Of a stretch of DNA of 8,757 bases, positions 1-6,688 are shown one piece after another. The DNA is from Bacteroidota bacterium (lineage in GTDB: Bacteria > Bacteroidota > Bacteroidia > Flavobacteriales > Flavobacteriaceae): positions 1,237 through 9,993 of the forward strand of contig JADWMI010000054.1 of the NCBI GenBank assembly GCA_015767395.1, given 5' to 3'. A program made the position numbers and the translations under genes. Below the pieces are notes generated by a model. The model did no database searches. It worked only from the letters and a program-made list of their open reading frames with translations, and was not told the origin of the DNA. Within the stretch, counting starts at the first letter, position 1, and the number at the start of each line of letters is the position of its first letter.

Positions 1-491
1 GGTTCTAGCATTGCCATTTGAAAAATTTCGTTACGTTTTTTCTCACCACCTGAGAAACCTTCATTTAAAGAACGCGATAAAAATTTACGATCTATCTCTA
101 ATAAATCAGCTTTTTCACGAATTAACTTCAGCATCTCTTTAGCTGGCAATTCTTCTTGTCCAGTTGCTTTGCGAGTTTCGTTAATGGCCGTTTTAATGAA
201 ATTTGTAACCGTAACTCCAGGGATTTCAACAGGATATTGGAACGATAAAAAGATACCTTTATGGGCTCTTTCTTCAGGCGCTAATTCTTCTAAGTCCTCA
301 CCATTTAAAATTACAGAACCTTCCGTAACTTCATATTCTTCTTTTCCTGCAATAACAGCTGAAAGGGTACTTTTACCAGAACCATTAGGTCCCATAATAG
401 CATGAACTTCTCCTGCTTTAATTTCAAGATTTATTCCTTTTAGAATCTCTTTGTCGTTGATACTTGCGTGTAAATTTTTTACTTGTAACAT
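1..491 (-). CDS. sufC: SufC, Fe-S cluster assembly ATPase (3' part missing, cut by window edge)
   Basis: ABC-type ATPase of the cytoplasmic SufBCD scaffold. Family knowledge: ATP binding by SufC drives the conformational change in SufB-SufD during cluster assembly. The first 163 codons are visible, about two thirds of a usual protein of roughly 250 residues. The protein begins MLQVKNLHAS. Walker A is GPNGSGKST at residues 34-42, the Q-loop glutamine is in LSFQYP (Q85), and the ABC signature FSGGEKKRNE is at about 146-155. The sequence stops at QMAMLEP, just before the expected Walker B (LDE-type) motif and H-loop, so these cannot be checked. The reading frame is open to the edge, so this is truncation by the window and not a broken gene. 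It starts 10 bp after the flavin reductase stop, has no clear Shine-Dalgarno sequence, and is the fourth gene of the suf transcript. Confidence 0.96.
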   Translation of the reverse strand, partial: MLQVKNLHASINDKEILKGINLEIKAGEVHAIMGPNGSGKSTLSAVIAGKEEYEVTEGSVILNGEDLEELAPEERAHKGIFLSFQYPVEIPGVTVTNFIKTAINETRKATGQEELPAKEMLKLIREKADLLEIDRKFLSRSLNEGFSGGEKKRNEIFQMAMLE

Positions 492-501
492 CGTTGTAGT
501 T

Positions 502-990
502 TTATATAAAATCTAATTTTATGGTGTCTTTTTTCTCGAATTGATCGGCGTTAAAATGTTGATTTCCGATGTAATCCATTCCTAAATATGCTGCTGATTT
601 TTGAAAAGGTAAGTAAAATGTTGGATCTATTTCATTGTCGTGAGAGTTAGAAATAGCAAACATTTTTTTACCTCTTAATTTTCTTCCTGTTTCTTTTTCG
701 ATTCTAATTAAATCTGAAAAACGGTCAAAAAACACTTTCATAATGCCACTCATACTATACCAATAAACTGGCGTTGCAAAAATTAAAGTGTCGTATTTTT
801 CAATTATGTTTTTAATAAGAGGAATAAAATCATCGTCCTTATTTTTGCTTTCGTAATCGTAATAAGAAATATTGTGTTCGCCTAAATTGACAATATCAAA
901 ATCAAATTGCTCAGCAATGCCTGCTACAATTTTAGTAGTATTCCCATTAGAACGAGAAGAGCCAACTATGATAACTTTTTTATTTTCCAT
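502..990 (-). CDS. Flavodoxin-fold NAD(P)H-dependent FMN oxidoreductase inside the suf operon
   Basis: 162-residue cytoplasmic protein of the flavodoxin-like / NADPH-dependent FMN reductase superfamily. The N-terminal beta strand is followed by the phosphate-binding loop GSSRSNGNT (residues 10-18), which in this family holds the FMN phosphate. The second FMN-contacting segment is TPVYWYSMSGIMKVFFDR (73-90). Family knowledge: such proteins bind FMN and reduce quinones, flavins, metals or protein partners with NAD(P)H; the substrate cannot be read from sequence. It starts 2 bp after the sufB stop and ends 10 bp before sufC, so it is almost certainly co-transcribed with the cluster assembly genes. 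The inference is that it supplies electrons for sulfane-sulfur reduction or cluster assembly, or has an oxidative-stress role. It lacks CxxC motifs, so it should not carry a cluster itself. The fold is confident; the role in the operon is open. Confidence 0.88.
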   Translation of the reverse strand: MENKKVIIVGSSRSNGNTTKIVAGIAEQFDFDIVNLGEHNISYYDYESKNKDDDFIPLIKNIIEKYDTLIFATPVYWYSMSGIMKVFFDRFSDLIRIEKETGRKLRGKKMFAISNSHDNEIDPTFYLPFQKSAAYLGMDYIGNQHFNADQFEKKDTIKLDFI

Positions 991-992
991 TA

Positions 993-2441
993 CTAACCAA
1001 CACTACCTTCTAAACTAATTTCTAATAATTTCTGAGCTTCAACAGCAAATTCCATTGGTAATTTATTTAGTACTTCTTTACCAAATCCATTTACAATTAA
1101 AGCAATCGCTTTTTCGGTATTTATACCGCGTTGATTGCAATAAAATAATTGGTCTTCACCAATTTTGCTAGTTGTTGCTTCGTGCTCAATTTGAGCCGTT
1201 TTGTTTTTAGCTTCAATATATGGGAACGTATGTGCGCCACATAGATCTCCCATTAACAAAGAATCACATTGTGAAAAGTTACGGGCATTATTTGCTCTCG
1301 TTCCAATTTGCACCAAACCTCGATAAGAGTTTTGAGAATGACCTGCTGAAATTCCTTTTGAAATAATAGTACTTTTTGTATTGTTACCCAAGTGAATCAT
1401 TTTAGTACCGGTATCAGCTTGTTGATAATTGTTTGTCACGGCAATAGAATAAAATTCTCCAACCGAATTATCACCTTTTAATATACAACTAGGATATTTC
1501 CAAGTAATAGCACTTCCAGTTTCAACTTGTGTCCAAGAAATTTTCGCATTCTTTTCACACAAACCACGTTTGGTTACAAAATTATAAACACCACCTTTTC
1601 CGTCTTTGTCTCCTGGGAACCAGTTTTGTACGGTTGAGTATTTTATTTCGGCGTCGTCTAATGCAATCAACTCCACAACTGCTGCGTGTAACTGATTTTC
1701 ATCACGAGCAGGAGCAGTACAACCTTCTAAATAACTAACATAACTTCCTTGGTCAGCAATTACCAATGTGCGTTCAAATTGACCTGTTCCACCTTCGTTT
1801 ATTCTAAAATATGTCGAAAGTTCCATTGGGCAAGTAACACCCTTTGGAATGTAGCAAAACGAACCATCAGAAAACACAGCTGAATTTAATGCCGCATAAA
1901 AATTATCTTTAGTTGGAACAATAGTGCCTAAATATTTTTTCACCAATTCAGGATGTTCTTGAATGGCTTCAGAAATAGGCATAAAAATGATACCTCTTTC
2001 ATTCAATGTCTTTTTAAAAGTTGTTGCTACAGAAACGGAATCGATAACAATATCAACAGCAACATTCGATAATCTTTTTTGTTCGTCAATTGAAATCCCT
2101 AGTTTCTCAAAAGTTTTTAATAGTTCTGGATCAACTTCATCCAAACTATCTAATTTTTTCTTTTGAATGGGTGCTGAATAATAGCTGATATCCTGAAATT
2201 TTGGTTTTTCATAATGAACATTGGCCCATTCAGGTTCGGTCATTTCTTTCCAAACTTTGAAAGCTTCCAATCGCCATTCTGTCATCCATTCCGGTTCGTT
2301 TTTCTTTTTAGAAATAGCAATAACTACGTCTTCATTTAAACCCACTGGAAATTTATCAGCTTCAATATCAGTATAAAAACCGTATTCGTACTCTTTAGTT
2401 TCGAGTTCTTTTTTTAAATCGTCTTCTGTAAATTTACTCAT
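993..2441 (-). CDS. sufB: SufB, Fe-S cluster scaffold subunit
   Basis: 482-residue core subunit of the SufBC2D scaffold, on which nascent Fe-S clusters are built in the cytoplasm. The length fits the family (E. coli SufB is about 495 residues). The functional residues line up with E. coli at a constant offset of 13: C241 in EGCTAP corresponds to C254 (sulfur entry), C392 in [10 protein letters not shown] to C405, and H420-E421 in QIEHEATTS to H433-E434. All are present, so the protein should be active. The beta-helix core is recognisable from [11 protein letters not shown] onward, and the C-terminal helical region ends [10 protein letters not shown]. The start at [13 protein letters not shown] lies 9 bp after the sufA stop and gives a normal N-terminus. 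It ends with TAG 2 bp before the flavin reductase start. It is the second gene of the suf operon. Confidence 0.98.
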   Translation of the reverse strand: MSKFTEDDLKKELETKEYEYGFYTDIEADKFPVGLNEDVVIAISKKKNEPEWMTEWRLEAFKVWKEMTEPEWANVHYEKPKFQDISYYSAPIQKKKLDSLDEVDPELLKTFEKLGISIDEQKRLSNVAVDIVIDSVSVATTFKKTLNERGIIFMPISEAIQEHPELVKKYLGTIVPTKDNFYAALNSAVFSDGSFCYIPKGVTCPMELSTYFRINEGGTGQFERTLVIADQGSYVSYLEGCTAPARDENQLHAAVVELIALDDAEIKYSTVQNWFPGDKDGKGGVYNFVTKRGLCEKNAKISWTQVETGSAITWKYPSCILKGDNSVGEFYSIAVTNNYQQADTGTKMIHLGNNTKSTIISKGISAGHSQNSYRGLVQIGTRANNARNFSQCDSLLMGDLCGAHTFPYIEAKNKTAQIEHEATTSKIGEDQLFYCNQRGINTEKAIALIVNGFGKEVLNKLPMEFAVEAQKLLEISLEGSVG

Positions 2442-2450
2442 TATAAGTTT

Positions 2451-2780
2451 TTAAAGTGAAAAACTCTCTCCACAACCACATGTGCGTTGTGCATTTGGAT
2501 TGTTAAAAACAAATCCGGTTCCGTTTAGTCCACCAGAATATTCCAATGTTGTTCCTACCAAGTATAAAAAGCTTTTTTTATCGACAATAATTTTTACACC
2601 ATTGTCTTCAAAAACTTTGTCATTGTCTTGGTTTTCTTTGTCGAAATTTAATTCGTAAGAAAGTCCTGAGCAACCACCACTTTTAACCCCAACCCTAACA
2701 AAATCAGCTACAGGATTAAAGCCATCATCTTTCATGAGCTCAACTACTTTCTTTTTCGCGATGTCTGATACTTTTATCAT
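2451..2780 (-). CDS. sufA: SufA/IscA-type (HesB family) Fe-S carrier protein
   Basis: 109-residue A-type carrier that accepts Fe-S clusters from the scaffold and passes them to apoproteins. The three family cysteines are present: C37 in SGGCSGLSY, and C101 and C103 in the C-terminal TCGCGESFSL. The frame stays open upstream to 2936, but I place the start at 2780 (MIKVSDIAKKKV) because homology begins there. The 52 extra upstream residues are hydrophobic, low-complexity translation of the AT-rich promoter, and they would run across the divergent thiL start. A TAnnTTTG element lies 33 bp upstream of this ATG. It is the first gene of the suf operon, 9 bp ahead of sufB. It could equally be named iscA or erpA-like; the operon context favours sufA. 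Confidence 0.93.
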   Translation of the reverse strand: MIKVSDIAKKKVVELMKDDGFNPVADFVRVGVKSGGCSGLSYELNFDKENQDNDKVFEDNGVKIIVDKKSFLYLVGTTLEYSGGLNGTGFVFNNPNAQRTCGCGESFSL

Positions 2781-2813
2781 ATTTTGCTTAAGTAGATTAA
2801 TTCTAAATAAGTG

Positions 2814-2821
2814 CAAATATA
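2814..2821 (-). promoter_or_regulatory. Putative promoter -7 element for sufA/suf operon
   Basis: Read on the minus strand this is TATATTTG, a full match to the Bacteroidota -7 consensus TAnnTTTG. It lies 33 bp before the sufA ATG, giving an expected leader of roughly 25-30 nt. No good -33 TTG/TTTG was found at the usual spacing, so promoter strength is uncertain and an activator may be needed. I saw no recognisable IscR-type or Fur-type box between it and thiL. Confidence 0.55.
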
Positions 2822-2874
2822 GGTACAAAAAATGATTTATAATATTATTAATATGAATAAAACTGATAGTGCAA

Positions 2875-2903
2875 TTGATGTTACCTATAATCATATATCT
2901 TTG
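2875..2903 (+). promoter_or_regulatory. Putative thiL promoter with very short or no leader
   Basis: TTG at 2875-2877 and TATCTTTG at 2896-2903 fit the Bacteroidota -33/-7 pattern (TTG, then TAnnTTTG) with an 18-bp spacer. The -7 element ends only 4 bp before the chosen thiL ATG, so transcription should start at or within a base or two of the start codon. No TPP riboswitch fits in this space, and none was seen. Confidence 0.6.
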
Positions 2904-2907
2904 CAAA

Positions 2908-3954
2908 ATGATAGAAGATAAAAACCAATCACGCACAAATTTGTCTGAATTAGGTGAATTCGCATTGATAAATCACTTGACTAAGAATTTTAAAATACAA
3001 CATAGTTCCTCTATAAAAGGAGTTGGTGATGATGCTGCAGTGTTAAATTTTAAAAACAATGAAGTGCTTGTTACCACTGATTTGTTGGTTGAAGGTGTGC
3101 ACTTTGATTTAAGTTACATGCCTTTAAAACACTTGGGTTACAAGGCTGTAATGGTTAATTTATCGGATATATACGCCATGAATGGTATGGCCAGTCAAAT
3201 TACAGTTTCAATAGCTGTTTCAAATCGTTTCACGTTGGAGGCAATTGAGGAATTATACGAAGGCATTCATTTGGCTTGTAAAAGTTATAATATTGATTTG
3301 GTTGGTGGAGATACTACATCTTCTACAACAGGTTTACTGATTAGTATTACTGCCATTGGGGAAGCTAAAAAGGAAAACATTGTTTATAGGAATACCGCCA
3401 AACAAAACGATTTATTGGTAGTTAGTGGTGATTTGGGAGCGGCCTATTTAGGTTTGCAGGTGTTAGAGCGAGAGAAGCGAGTTTTTGAGGTGAATCCAAA
3501 CTCTCAGCCTGATTTAACAGATTATTCATATTTAATTGAACGACAATTAAAGCCTGAATCGAGAAAGGATATTGTTGAATTATTGAAAGAAATGGAAGTA
3601 AAACCAACTTCAATGATTGATATTTCAGACGGGCTTTCTTCTGAAATTTTGCATTTGTGTACACAGTCTAAAGTTGGGTGTGATTTGTATGAAGATAAAA
3701 TCCCTTTAGATCCACAGGTAATTTCAACTTGTGAAGAATTCGATTTAAACAGTACTACAATTGCATTAAGTGGAGGTGAAGATTATGAGTTGTTATTCAC
3801 AATTTCACAAGAAGATTTTCCGAAAATTAAAGCAAATCCACATTTATCAGTAATAGGTCATATTACAGATGAAAGTAATGGTGTAAATTTAGTAACCAGG
3901 GCAAATCAACAAGTTAAACTAACTGCTCAAGGATGGAATGCACTGAAAGAATAA
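2908..3954 (+). CDS. thiL: Thiamine-monophosphate kinase
   Basis: Cytoplasmic enzyme that phosphorylates thiamine monophosphate with ATP to thiamine diphosphate, the last step of thiamine cofactor synthesis. It is 348 residues from the chosen start, normal for the family. Motifs of the PurM/ThiL (AIRS) fold appear in order: GVGDDAAV (38-45), TTDLLVEGVHF (56-66), NLSDIYAMNG (84-93, metal/ATP-binding acidic residue), GGDTTSS (133-139), SGDLGAAYLG (173-182), DISDGLSSE (238-246) and SGGEDYELLF (288-297). The frame is open back to 2869, but MIEDKNQSRTNLSELGEF at 2908 is the usual N-terminus. The upstream alternative would place the promoter -7 element inside the gene. It is divergent from sufA and convergent with the DUF4251 gene, and appears monocistronic. 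No other thiamine genes are nearby. Confidence 0.96.
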   Translation: MIEDKNQSRTNLSELGEFALINHLTKNFKIQHSSSIKGVGDDAAVLNFKNNEVLVTTDLLVEGVHFDLSYMPLKHLGYKAVMVNLSDIYAMNGMASQITVSIAVSNRFTLEAIEELYEGIHLACKSYNIDLVGGDTTSSTTGLLISITAIGEAKKENIVYRNTAKQNDLLVVSGDLGAAYLGLQVLEREKRVFEVNPNSQPDLTDYSYLIERQLKPESRKDIVELLKEMEVKPTSMIDISDGLSSEILHLCTQSKVGCDLYEDKIPLDPQVISTCEEFDLNSTTIALSGGEDYELLFTISQEDFPKIKANPHLSVIGHITDESNGVNLVTRANQQVKLTAQGWNALKE

Positions 3955-3972
3955 TTTATTCTTTCTTTTTTT
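3945..3972 (+). terminator. Putative intrinsic terminator of thiL, overlapping both stop codons
   Basis: GAAAGAATAA at 3945-3954 and TTATTCTTTC at 3956-3965 form a perfect inverted repeat with one central base; a realistic hairpin has an 8-bp stem and a 5-nt loop. It is followed on the plus strand by a run of seven T (3966-3972). The stem is A/T-rich and therefore weak. On the minus strand no T-run follows, so it should act mainly for thiL. It contains the thiL stop, the stop of the facing gene, and the last codons of that gene. Confidence 0.5.
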
Positions 3973-4486
3973 CGAACTTTTTAATTTTACCGCTATAGTT
4001 CATAGTACTTCGGTTGCTGCTATTTATGTTTACTGTAGCACTTGTGCTTCCATTAATGGTAATTGTTATATCATAGTTTTCAGATGACTTACTTTTGGCT
4101 TTAAATTTAATGGTCCCTTTTTTCTTCTTGTCGTTAAAACTTACTTCGTAATTTTGAATTTCACCTTTAAATTCAATACCTCCTTCTGAGCCACCATATC
4201 CTGCTCCTGAATGTGCCGTTCCAAAAAATGGTAAAAAAGCGTCAGCGTTTTTAGCTTCCATTTTTATAAAAGTGGGGTTTGAAATTAAATTAATTCGTCT
4301 TCCTTTATTGGAAGTTGCCCATTCACCTTCAAAAGTATAAGATTCAGCATTAATTAAAACTTTCATAGCTTCATATTCTTTTACAGCTACTGCTTCCTTT
4401 GCCGTTTTTTTCTCTGCTTTTGTTTGTGAAATTATAGGGCTTACAAACAAAATAACCAAGGTAATTAATGTGAATATTTTTTTCAT
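3956..4486 (-). CDS. DUF4251 family secreted protein
   Basis: 176-residue exported protein of a Bacteroidota family with no established function. A Sec signal peptide is clear: MKK, then a hydrophobic stretch to about residue 19, with probable cleavage between S20 and Q21 (PIIS|QTKA). The protein is therefore expected in the periplasm, as it lacks a lipobox cysteine. The mature part matches the DUF4251 pattern: an early phenylalanine-containing strand (SYTFEGEWATS), a pair ending LPFFG (85-89), a GGIEFKG strand, an NYDITITINGSTSATV hairpin and a closing NSSNRSTMNYSGKI motif, consistent with a beta-rich fold. The tail is very lysine-rich (KIKKFEKKKE) and sits in the thiL terminator hairpin. 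It follows the papain-like lipoprotein gene after 74 bp, so it may be read through from that operon or have its own start. The family call rests on pattern memory. Confidence 0.82.
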   Translation of the reverse strand: MKKIFTLITLVILFVSPIISQTKAEKKTAKEAVAVKEYEAMKVLINAESYTFEGEWATSNKGRRINLISNPTFIKMEAKNADAFLPFFGTAHSGAGYGGSEGGIEFKGEIQNYEVSFNDKKKKGTIKFKAKSKSSENYDITITINGSTSATVNINSSNRSTMNYSGKIKKFEKKKE

Positions 4487-4502
4487 GATATGAACTTTTT
4501 AG

Positions 4503-4515
4503 ATATTTAAATATA
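4503..4515 (-). promoter_or_regulatory. Weak candidate promoter region for the DUF4251 gene
   Basis: The minus strand reads TATATTTA at 4508-4515, seven of eight characters of TAnnTTTG, within a 12-bp A/T palindrome (4503-4514). It is about 20 bp before the DUF4251 ATG. No -33 element is evident, and such strings are common in DNA this AT-rich. The remainder of the 74-bp gap shows no hairpin terminator for the upstream lipoprotein gene. Confidence 0.2.
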
Positions 4516-4560
4516 ACAATAAATATGCCACTAATTTTGTGCGATAAAGCGAAAGAAAGG

Positions 4561-5235
4561 CTAATTTAATTTTCTGTCATCTAAATAATCATAAACAAGT
4601 GTAATGTTGGGTGAAATGGACATGCCGTTAGGGTTTAAACCAAGTTCTCCTTCAGGGATTTCAGTATCTAAATCAGCATAATAACTTTCCCAAAACGGTA
4701 GTGTTTTATTTGTTTCAGAATCTTTAAAAGTCATAGGACTTAATTTAAAAGGTATTAAATTGGGATTTGCCTGATGAAACATTTCATACAATAACTCTGA
4801 ACAATAAAAGGTGTTGTCACCAATTTTATAAACATTATCATAGGGTAACCCTATAAGGGTTTTACCGTGTTTAATAGCTTCTTTTAGGGATGGTTTAAAT
4901 TGCTCATTTAACTTTCCAACAACTACTTTTGGTTTTCCGTTTTTTAAATTTCTATTTAAAAAAGTAGTAATAGGTGTTTGTTGAACTCCAGTTGAAATTG
5001 CTTCTAAAACGGCTAATTCATTCTGTTGCTTTACAACAATTCCTACATGAGTAAAATTGAATTTTAAACTTGTTTTGGTGACTTTTTCAATAGCATTGTC
5101 AATACTGTCCTTATCTAAATCTTGAAAAAGAATATCACCTTCTTTTAATTGGTATTGTTCATTTTCACAAGAAATCATCAAAGTGATAATCAATGCAAAT
5201 TTTGAAAAATGAATGAGATTATTTTTTAACCACAT
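4561..5235 (-). CDS. YiiX/YebB-like permuted papain-fold (NlpC/P60-type) hydrolase, lipoprotein
   Basis: 224-residue probable lipoprotein. The N-terminus has a hydrophobic segment (about residues 12-21) followed by the lipobox-like LMISC with lipidation at C23, so it is expected to be membrane-anchored. The mature domain fits the circularly permuted papain-like group (YiiX/YebB, PF05708-like). GDILFQD (33-39) is followed by the histidine in FTHVGIV (H63), an acidic residue in LEAIS (E79), and PYDNVYKIGDNTFYCSELLYE, where C145 is the expected nucleophile. The order His before Cys is the permuted order, opposite to classical NlpC/P60. Family knowledge: these enzymes cleave peptidoglycan peptides, amides or lipids; the substrate here is unknown. 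The ATG overlaps the end of the hydrolase gene by 10 bp, which suggests translational coupling. The C-terminal about 40 residues (from FWESYYADL) may be an accessory piece. Confidence 0.85.
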   Translation of the reverse strand: MWLKNNLIHFSKFALIITLMISCENEQYQLKEGDILFQDLDKDSIDNAIEKVTKTSLKFNFTHVGIVVKQQNELAVLEAISTGVQQTPITTFLNRNLKNGKPKVVVGKLNEQFKPSLKEAIKHGKTLIGLPYDNVYKIGDNTFYCSELLYEMFHQANPNLIPFKLSPMTFKDSETNKTLPFWESYYADLDTEIPEGELGLNPNGMSISPNITLVYDYLDDRKLN

Positions 5236-6008
5236 TGTTTTCCAAATTTTAAAAGAGCTTCAATAAGTTCATTTTTATTTTCAATATGACTCATATGCCC
5301 GTCAGGAAATTCAACTAAATGAACCTTAGTATGCCTTGTTTGGGTTATTAAGGTTGCATATTCCAAAGCAGGATCTTGTTTTCCAATAATCATTTGAATT
5401 GGAAAAGTAGCATTTTTATAAATAGAAGTGAGATTACTTCTAATTTTCATTCCTTCCAAAGCAGCAATAATTCCTTGTGACGAAATTTTCAAGGCTTCCT
5501 GGGTAATTTCTTTTATTTCAGAAGTGAAAATTGATCTGTTTTCTTCTGAAAACAACATGGGAATGGCAATTCTAACAAATGTTTTGTGGTTTTGTTTAAC
5601 AGCAGCAATGGCTCTGTCCCTATTTATTTTTTTCTCTTCTGTATCAGGTAAAGCAGTAGAATTCATTAAGCACAATCCCTTTATACTTTTAGGAAATAAT
5701 TGTGAAAAAGATAAAGCTACATAACCTCCCATACTATGACCGATAAGTATGTATTTTTTTAGGTTTAAATGGTCTAAAACGGCTTTTACCATTTCAGCTT
5801 GGTTTTCCATTGAATGAATATAACCATGATTTTCAGTGGCTCCATGTCCAAGTAAATCAATACAAATTACCTTGAATTTTTTTGAAAGTTGGGTGGAAAT
5901 TGAATTCCACATAGTGATATTCTCTAAAAAACCATGTAGTAAAACGACAGCAGTTCCGCTACCTTGAAAAGTGAAATTTACTTTTGTGTTTTTATGTAAA
6001 ATGAACAT
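5226..6008 (-). CDS. Alpha/beta hydrolase fold enzyme
   Basis: 260-residue cytoplasmic serine hydrolase of the alpha/beta superfamily; no signal peptide. Visible elements in order: oxyanion-side LLHGFLEN (23-30), DLLGHGATE (51-59), nucleophile elbow GHSMGG (90-95, S92), the acid D212 in IIGKQDPA and the histidine H238 in FPDGHMSHIEN. The full triad is present, so it should be active. A lid or cap region of about 110 residues lies between the nucleophile strand and the acid. The family includes esterases, MenH-like enzymes, C-C hydrolases and haloperoxidase-like proteins; I cannot assign a substrate. Its start overlaps the ACT-domain gene stop by one base (TAATG arrangement), and its 3' end overlaps the lipoprotein gene by 10 bp, placing it in the middle of a coupled three-gene unit. 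Confidence 0.9.
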   Translation of the reverse strand: MFILHKNTKVNFTFQGSGTAVVLLHGFLENITMWNSISTQLSKKFKVICIDLLGHGATENHGYIHSMENQAEMVKAVLDHLNLKKYILIGHSMGGYVALSFSQLFPKSIKGLCLMNSTALPDTEEKKINRDRAIAAVKQNHKTFVRIAIPMLFSEENRSIFTSEIKEITQEALKISSQGIIAALEGMKIRSNLTSIYKNATFPIQMIIGKQDPALEYATLITQTRHTKVHLVEFPDGHMSHIENKNELIEALLKFGKQCG

Positions 6009-6664
6009 TAGTTTTTTAAACCTTTAATGGCAGAAAATGCTTTATCAACCACTTCATCTTCAACTAATATAGTAAACTCGTTTGTGGTTGAAACAACTTC
6101 GTATAATGCAATTCCTTCCCAGGCCAAACGTTTAAAAAACTGATAATACAAACCAGCAATCTTTGTATTTTCTTTGGGTAAGCCAATTGTTATAGCCGAT
6201 AAATGATCTTGAACAGCTGTGCAATCTTCTTTTTTATAAAAAGACTCAATTTTATCTTTTAAAGCAGTTGTTATAAGTACATTGCTTTCATGAACACCTC
6301 TAGTAAAAGTGTAAAAAATATGCGGGTCATCTTTTATAATTTCCAACGTTTTTAAATGCGCCTGAATTAAACTTGTAGAATTTTTAAAAGTGTAATCTGA
6401 CAAATCTGAACGTACTGTAATGTCGCCCAAATTTCGTAAAACATTGTCCAACTTAACTTTATTCGCCATTTCTTTTGGCGGACTGTAACGGCGTAAAGCC
6501 ATCATTATAGCGCCAGATTTTACAGGTTTTCGAAGCATTTTTGAAATAGGCTCCATCAATTCCTCTGACAATGCGCTGTAATTTAAAATATTACGAGTCA
6601 AGGCATCTTCTAAAAACGGTTGTGAAACTAAAATTTCTTCAACACAAGTTGCGATCGTTTTCAT
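6008..6664 (-). CDS. ACT-domain protein, predicted regulator of amino acid metabolism
   Basis: 218-residue cytoplasmic protein. The C-terminus (about 155-216) reads as an ACT domain: a first strand LSAITIGLP, a helix IAGLYYQFFKRLAWEGIA, a second strand LYEVVSTTNEFTILVED and a last helix VVDKAFSAIKGL. Residues 81-143 (DITVRSDLSDYTF..., FYTFTRGVHESNVLITTAL) could be a second, degenerate ACT-like unit. The N-terminus (about 6-62; ILNYSALSEELMEPISKML, GAIMMALRRYSPP) resembles a winged-helix/HTH module, as in predicted ACT-containing regulators of amino acid metabolism. There is no kinase domain, so it is not a truncated aspartokinase. It lies divergently 102 bp from lysC and heads the coupled hydrolase operon. 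The inference is an amino-acid-responsive regulator of lysC, of itself, or of enzyme activity by protein contact. The ACT call is fairly sure; DNA binding is not. Confidence 0.72.
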   Translation of the reverse strand: MKTIATCVEEILVSQPFLEDALTRNILNYSALSEELMEPISKMLRKPVKSGAIMMALRRYSPPKEMANKVKLDNVLRNLGDITVRSDLSDYTFKNSTSLIQAHLKTLEIIKDDPHIFYTFTRGVHESNVLITTALKDKIESFYKKEDCTAVQDHLSAITIGLPKENTKIAGLYYQFFKRLAWEGIALYEVVSTTNEFTILVEDEVVDKAFSAIKGLKN

Positions 6665-6665
6665 T

Positions 6666-6681
6666 TGTTAAATAGTTAACA
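6666..6681. promoter_or_regulatory. Inverted repeat in the ACT gene leader, possible operator
   Basis: TGTTAA-ATAG-TTAACA: perfect 6-bp arms with a 4-bp spacer. It lies between the ACT gene's -7 element and its ATG, with its edge 1 bp from the start codon. This position would suit an autoregulatory operator. The arms contain only one G/C pair each, so chance occurrence in AT-rich DNA is a real alternative. Confidence 0.35.
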
Positions 6682-6688
6682 GTTTGTG

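Noticed and set aside
169..405. Plus-strand open frame of 78 codons antisense to sufC
   Set aside because: It lies wholly within the well-supported sufC coding region, has no family-like sequence and no promoter; it is a shadow of the real frame.
1529..2166. Plus-strand open frames of 67-69 codons antisense to sufB
   Set aside because: sufB is certain in this stretch; the opposite-strand translations look like low-complexity noise.
2840..2854. A/T palindrome (ATATT-ATT-AATAT) in the sufA-thiL intergenic region
   Set aside because: Composed only of A and T; expected by chance at this base composition.
2811..2886. Loose direct similarity between a stretch at the sufA -7 element and one at the thiL -33 element (both begin GTGCAA)
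   Set aside because: About 11 of 17 positions agree, which is weak for AT-rich DNA; not enough to call a shared operator or an IscR-like site.
3422..3664. Minus-strand open frame inside thiL
   Set aside because: thiL motifs run uninterrupted through the region on the plus strand.
5428..5724. Plus-strand open frame of 98 codons antisense to the alpha/beta hydrolase
   Set aside because: The hydrolase frame has a complete catalytic triad; the antisense translation is hydrophobic but matches nothing and has no promoter element.
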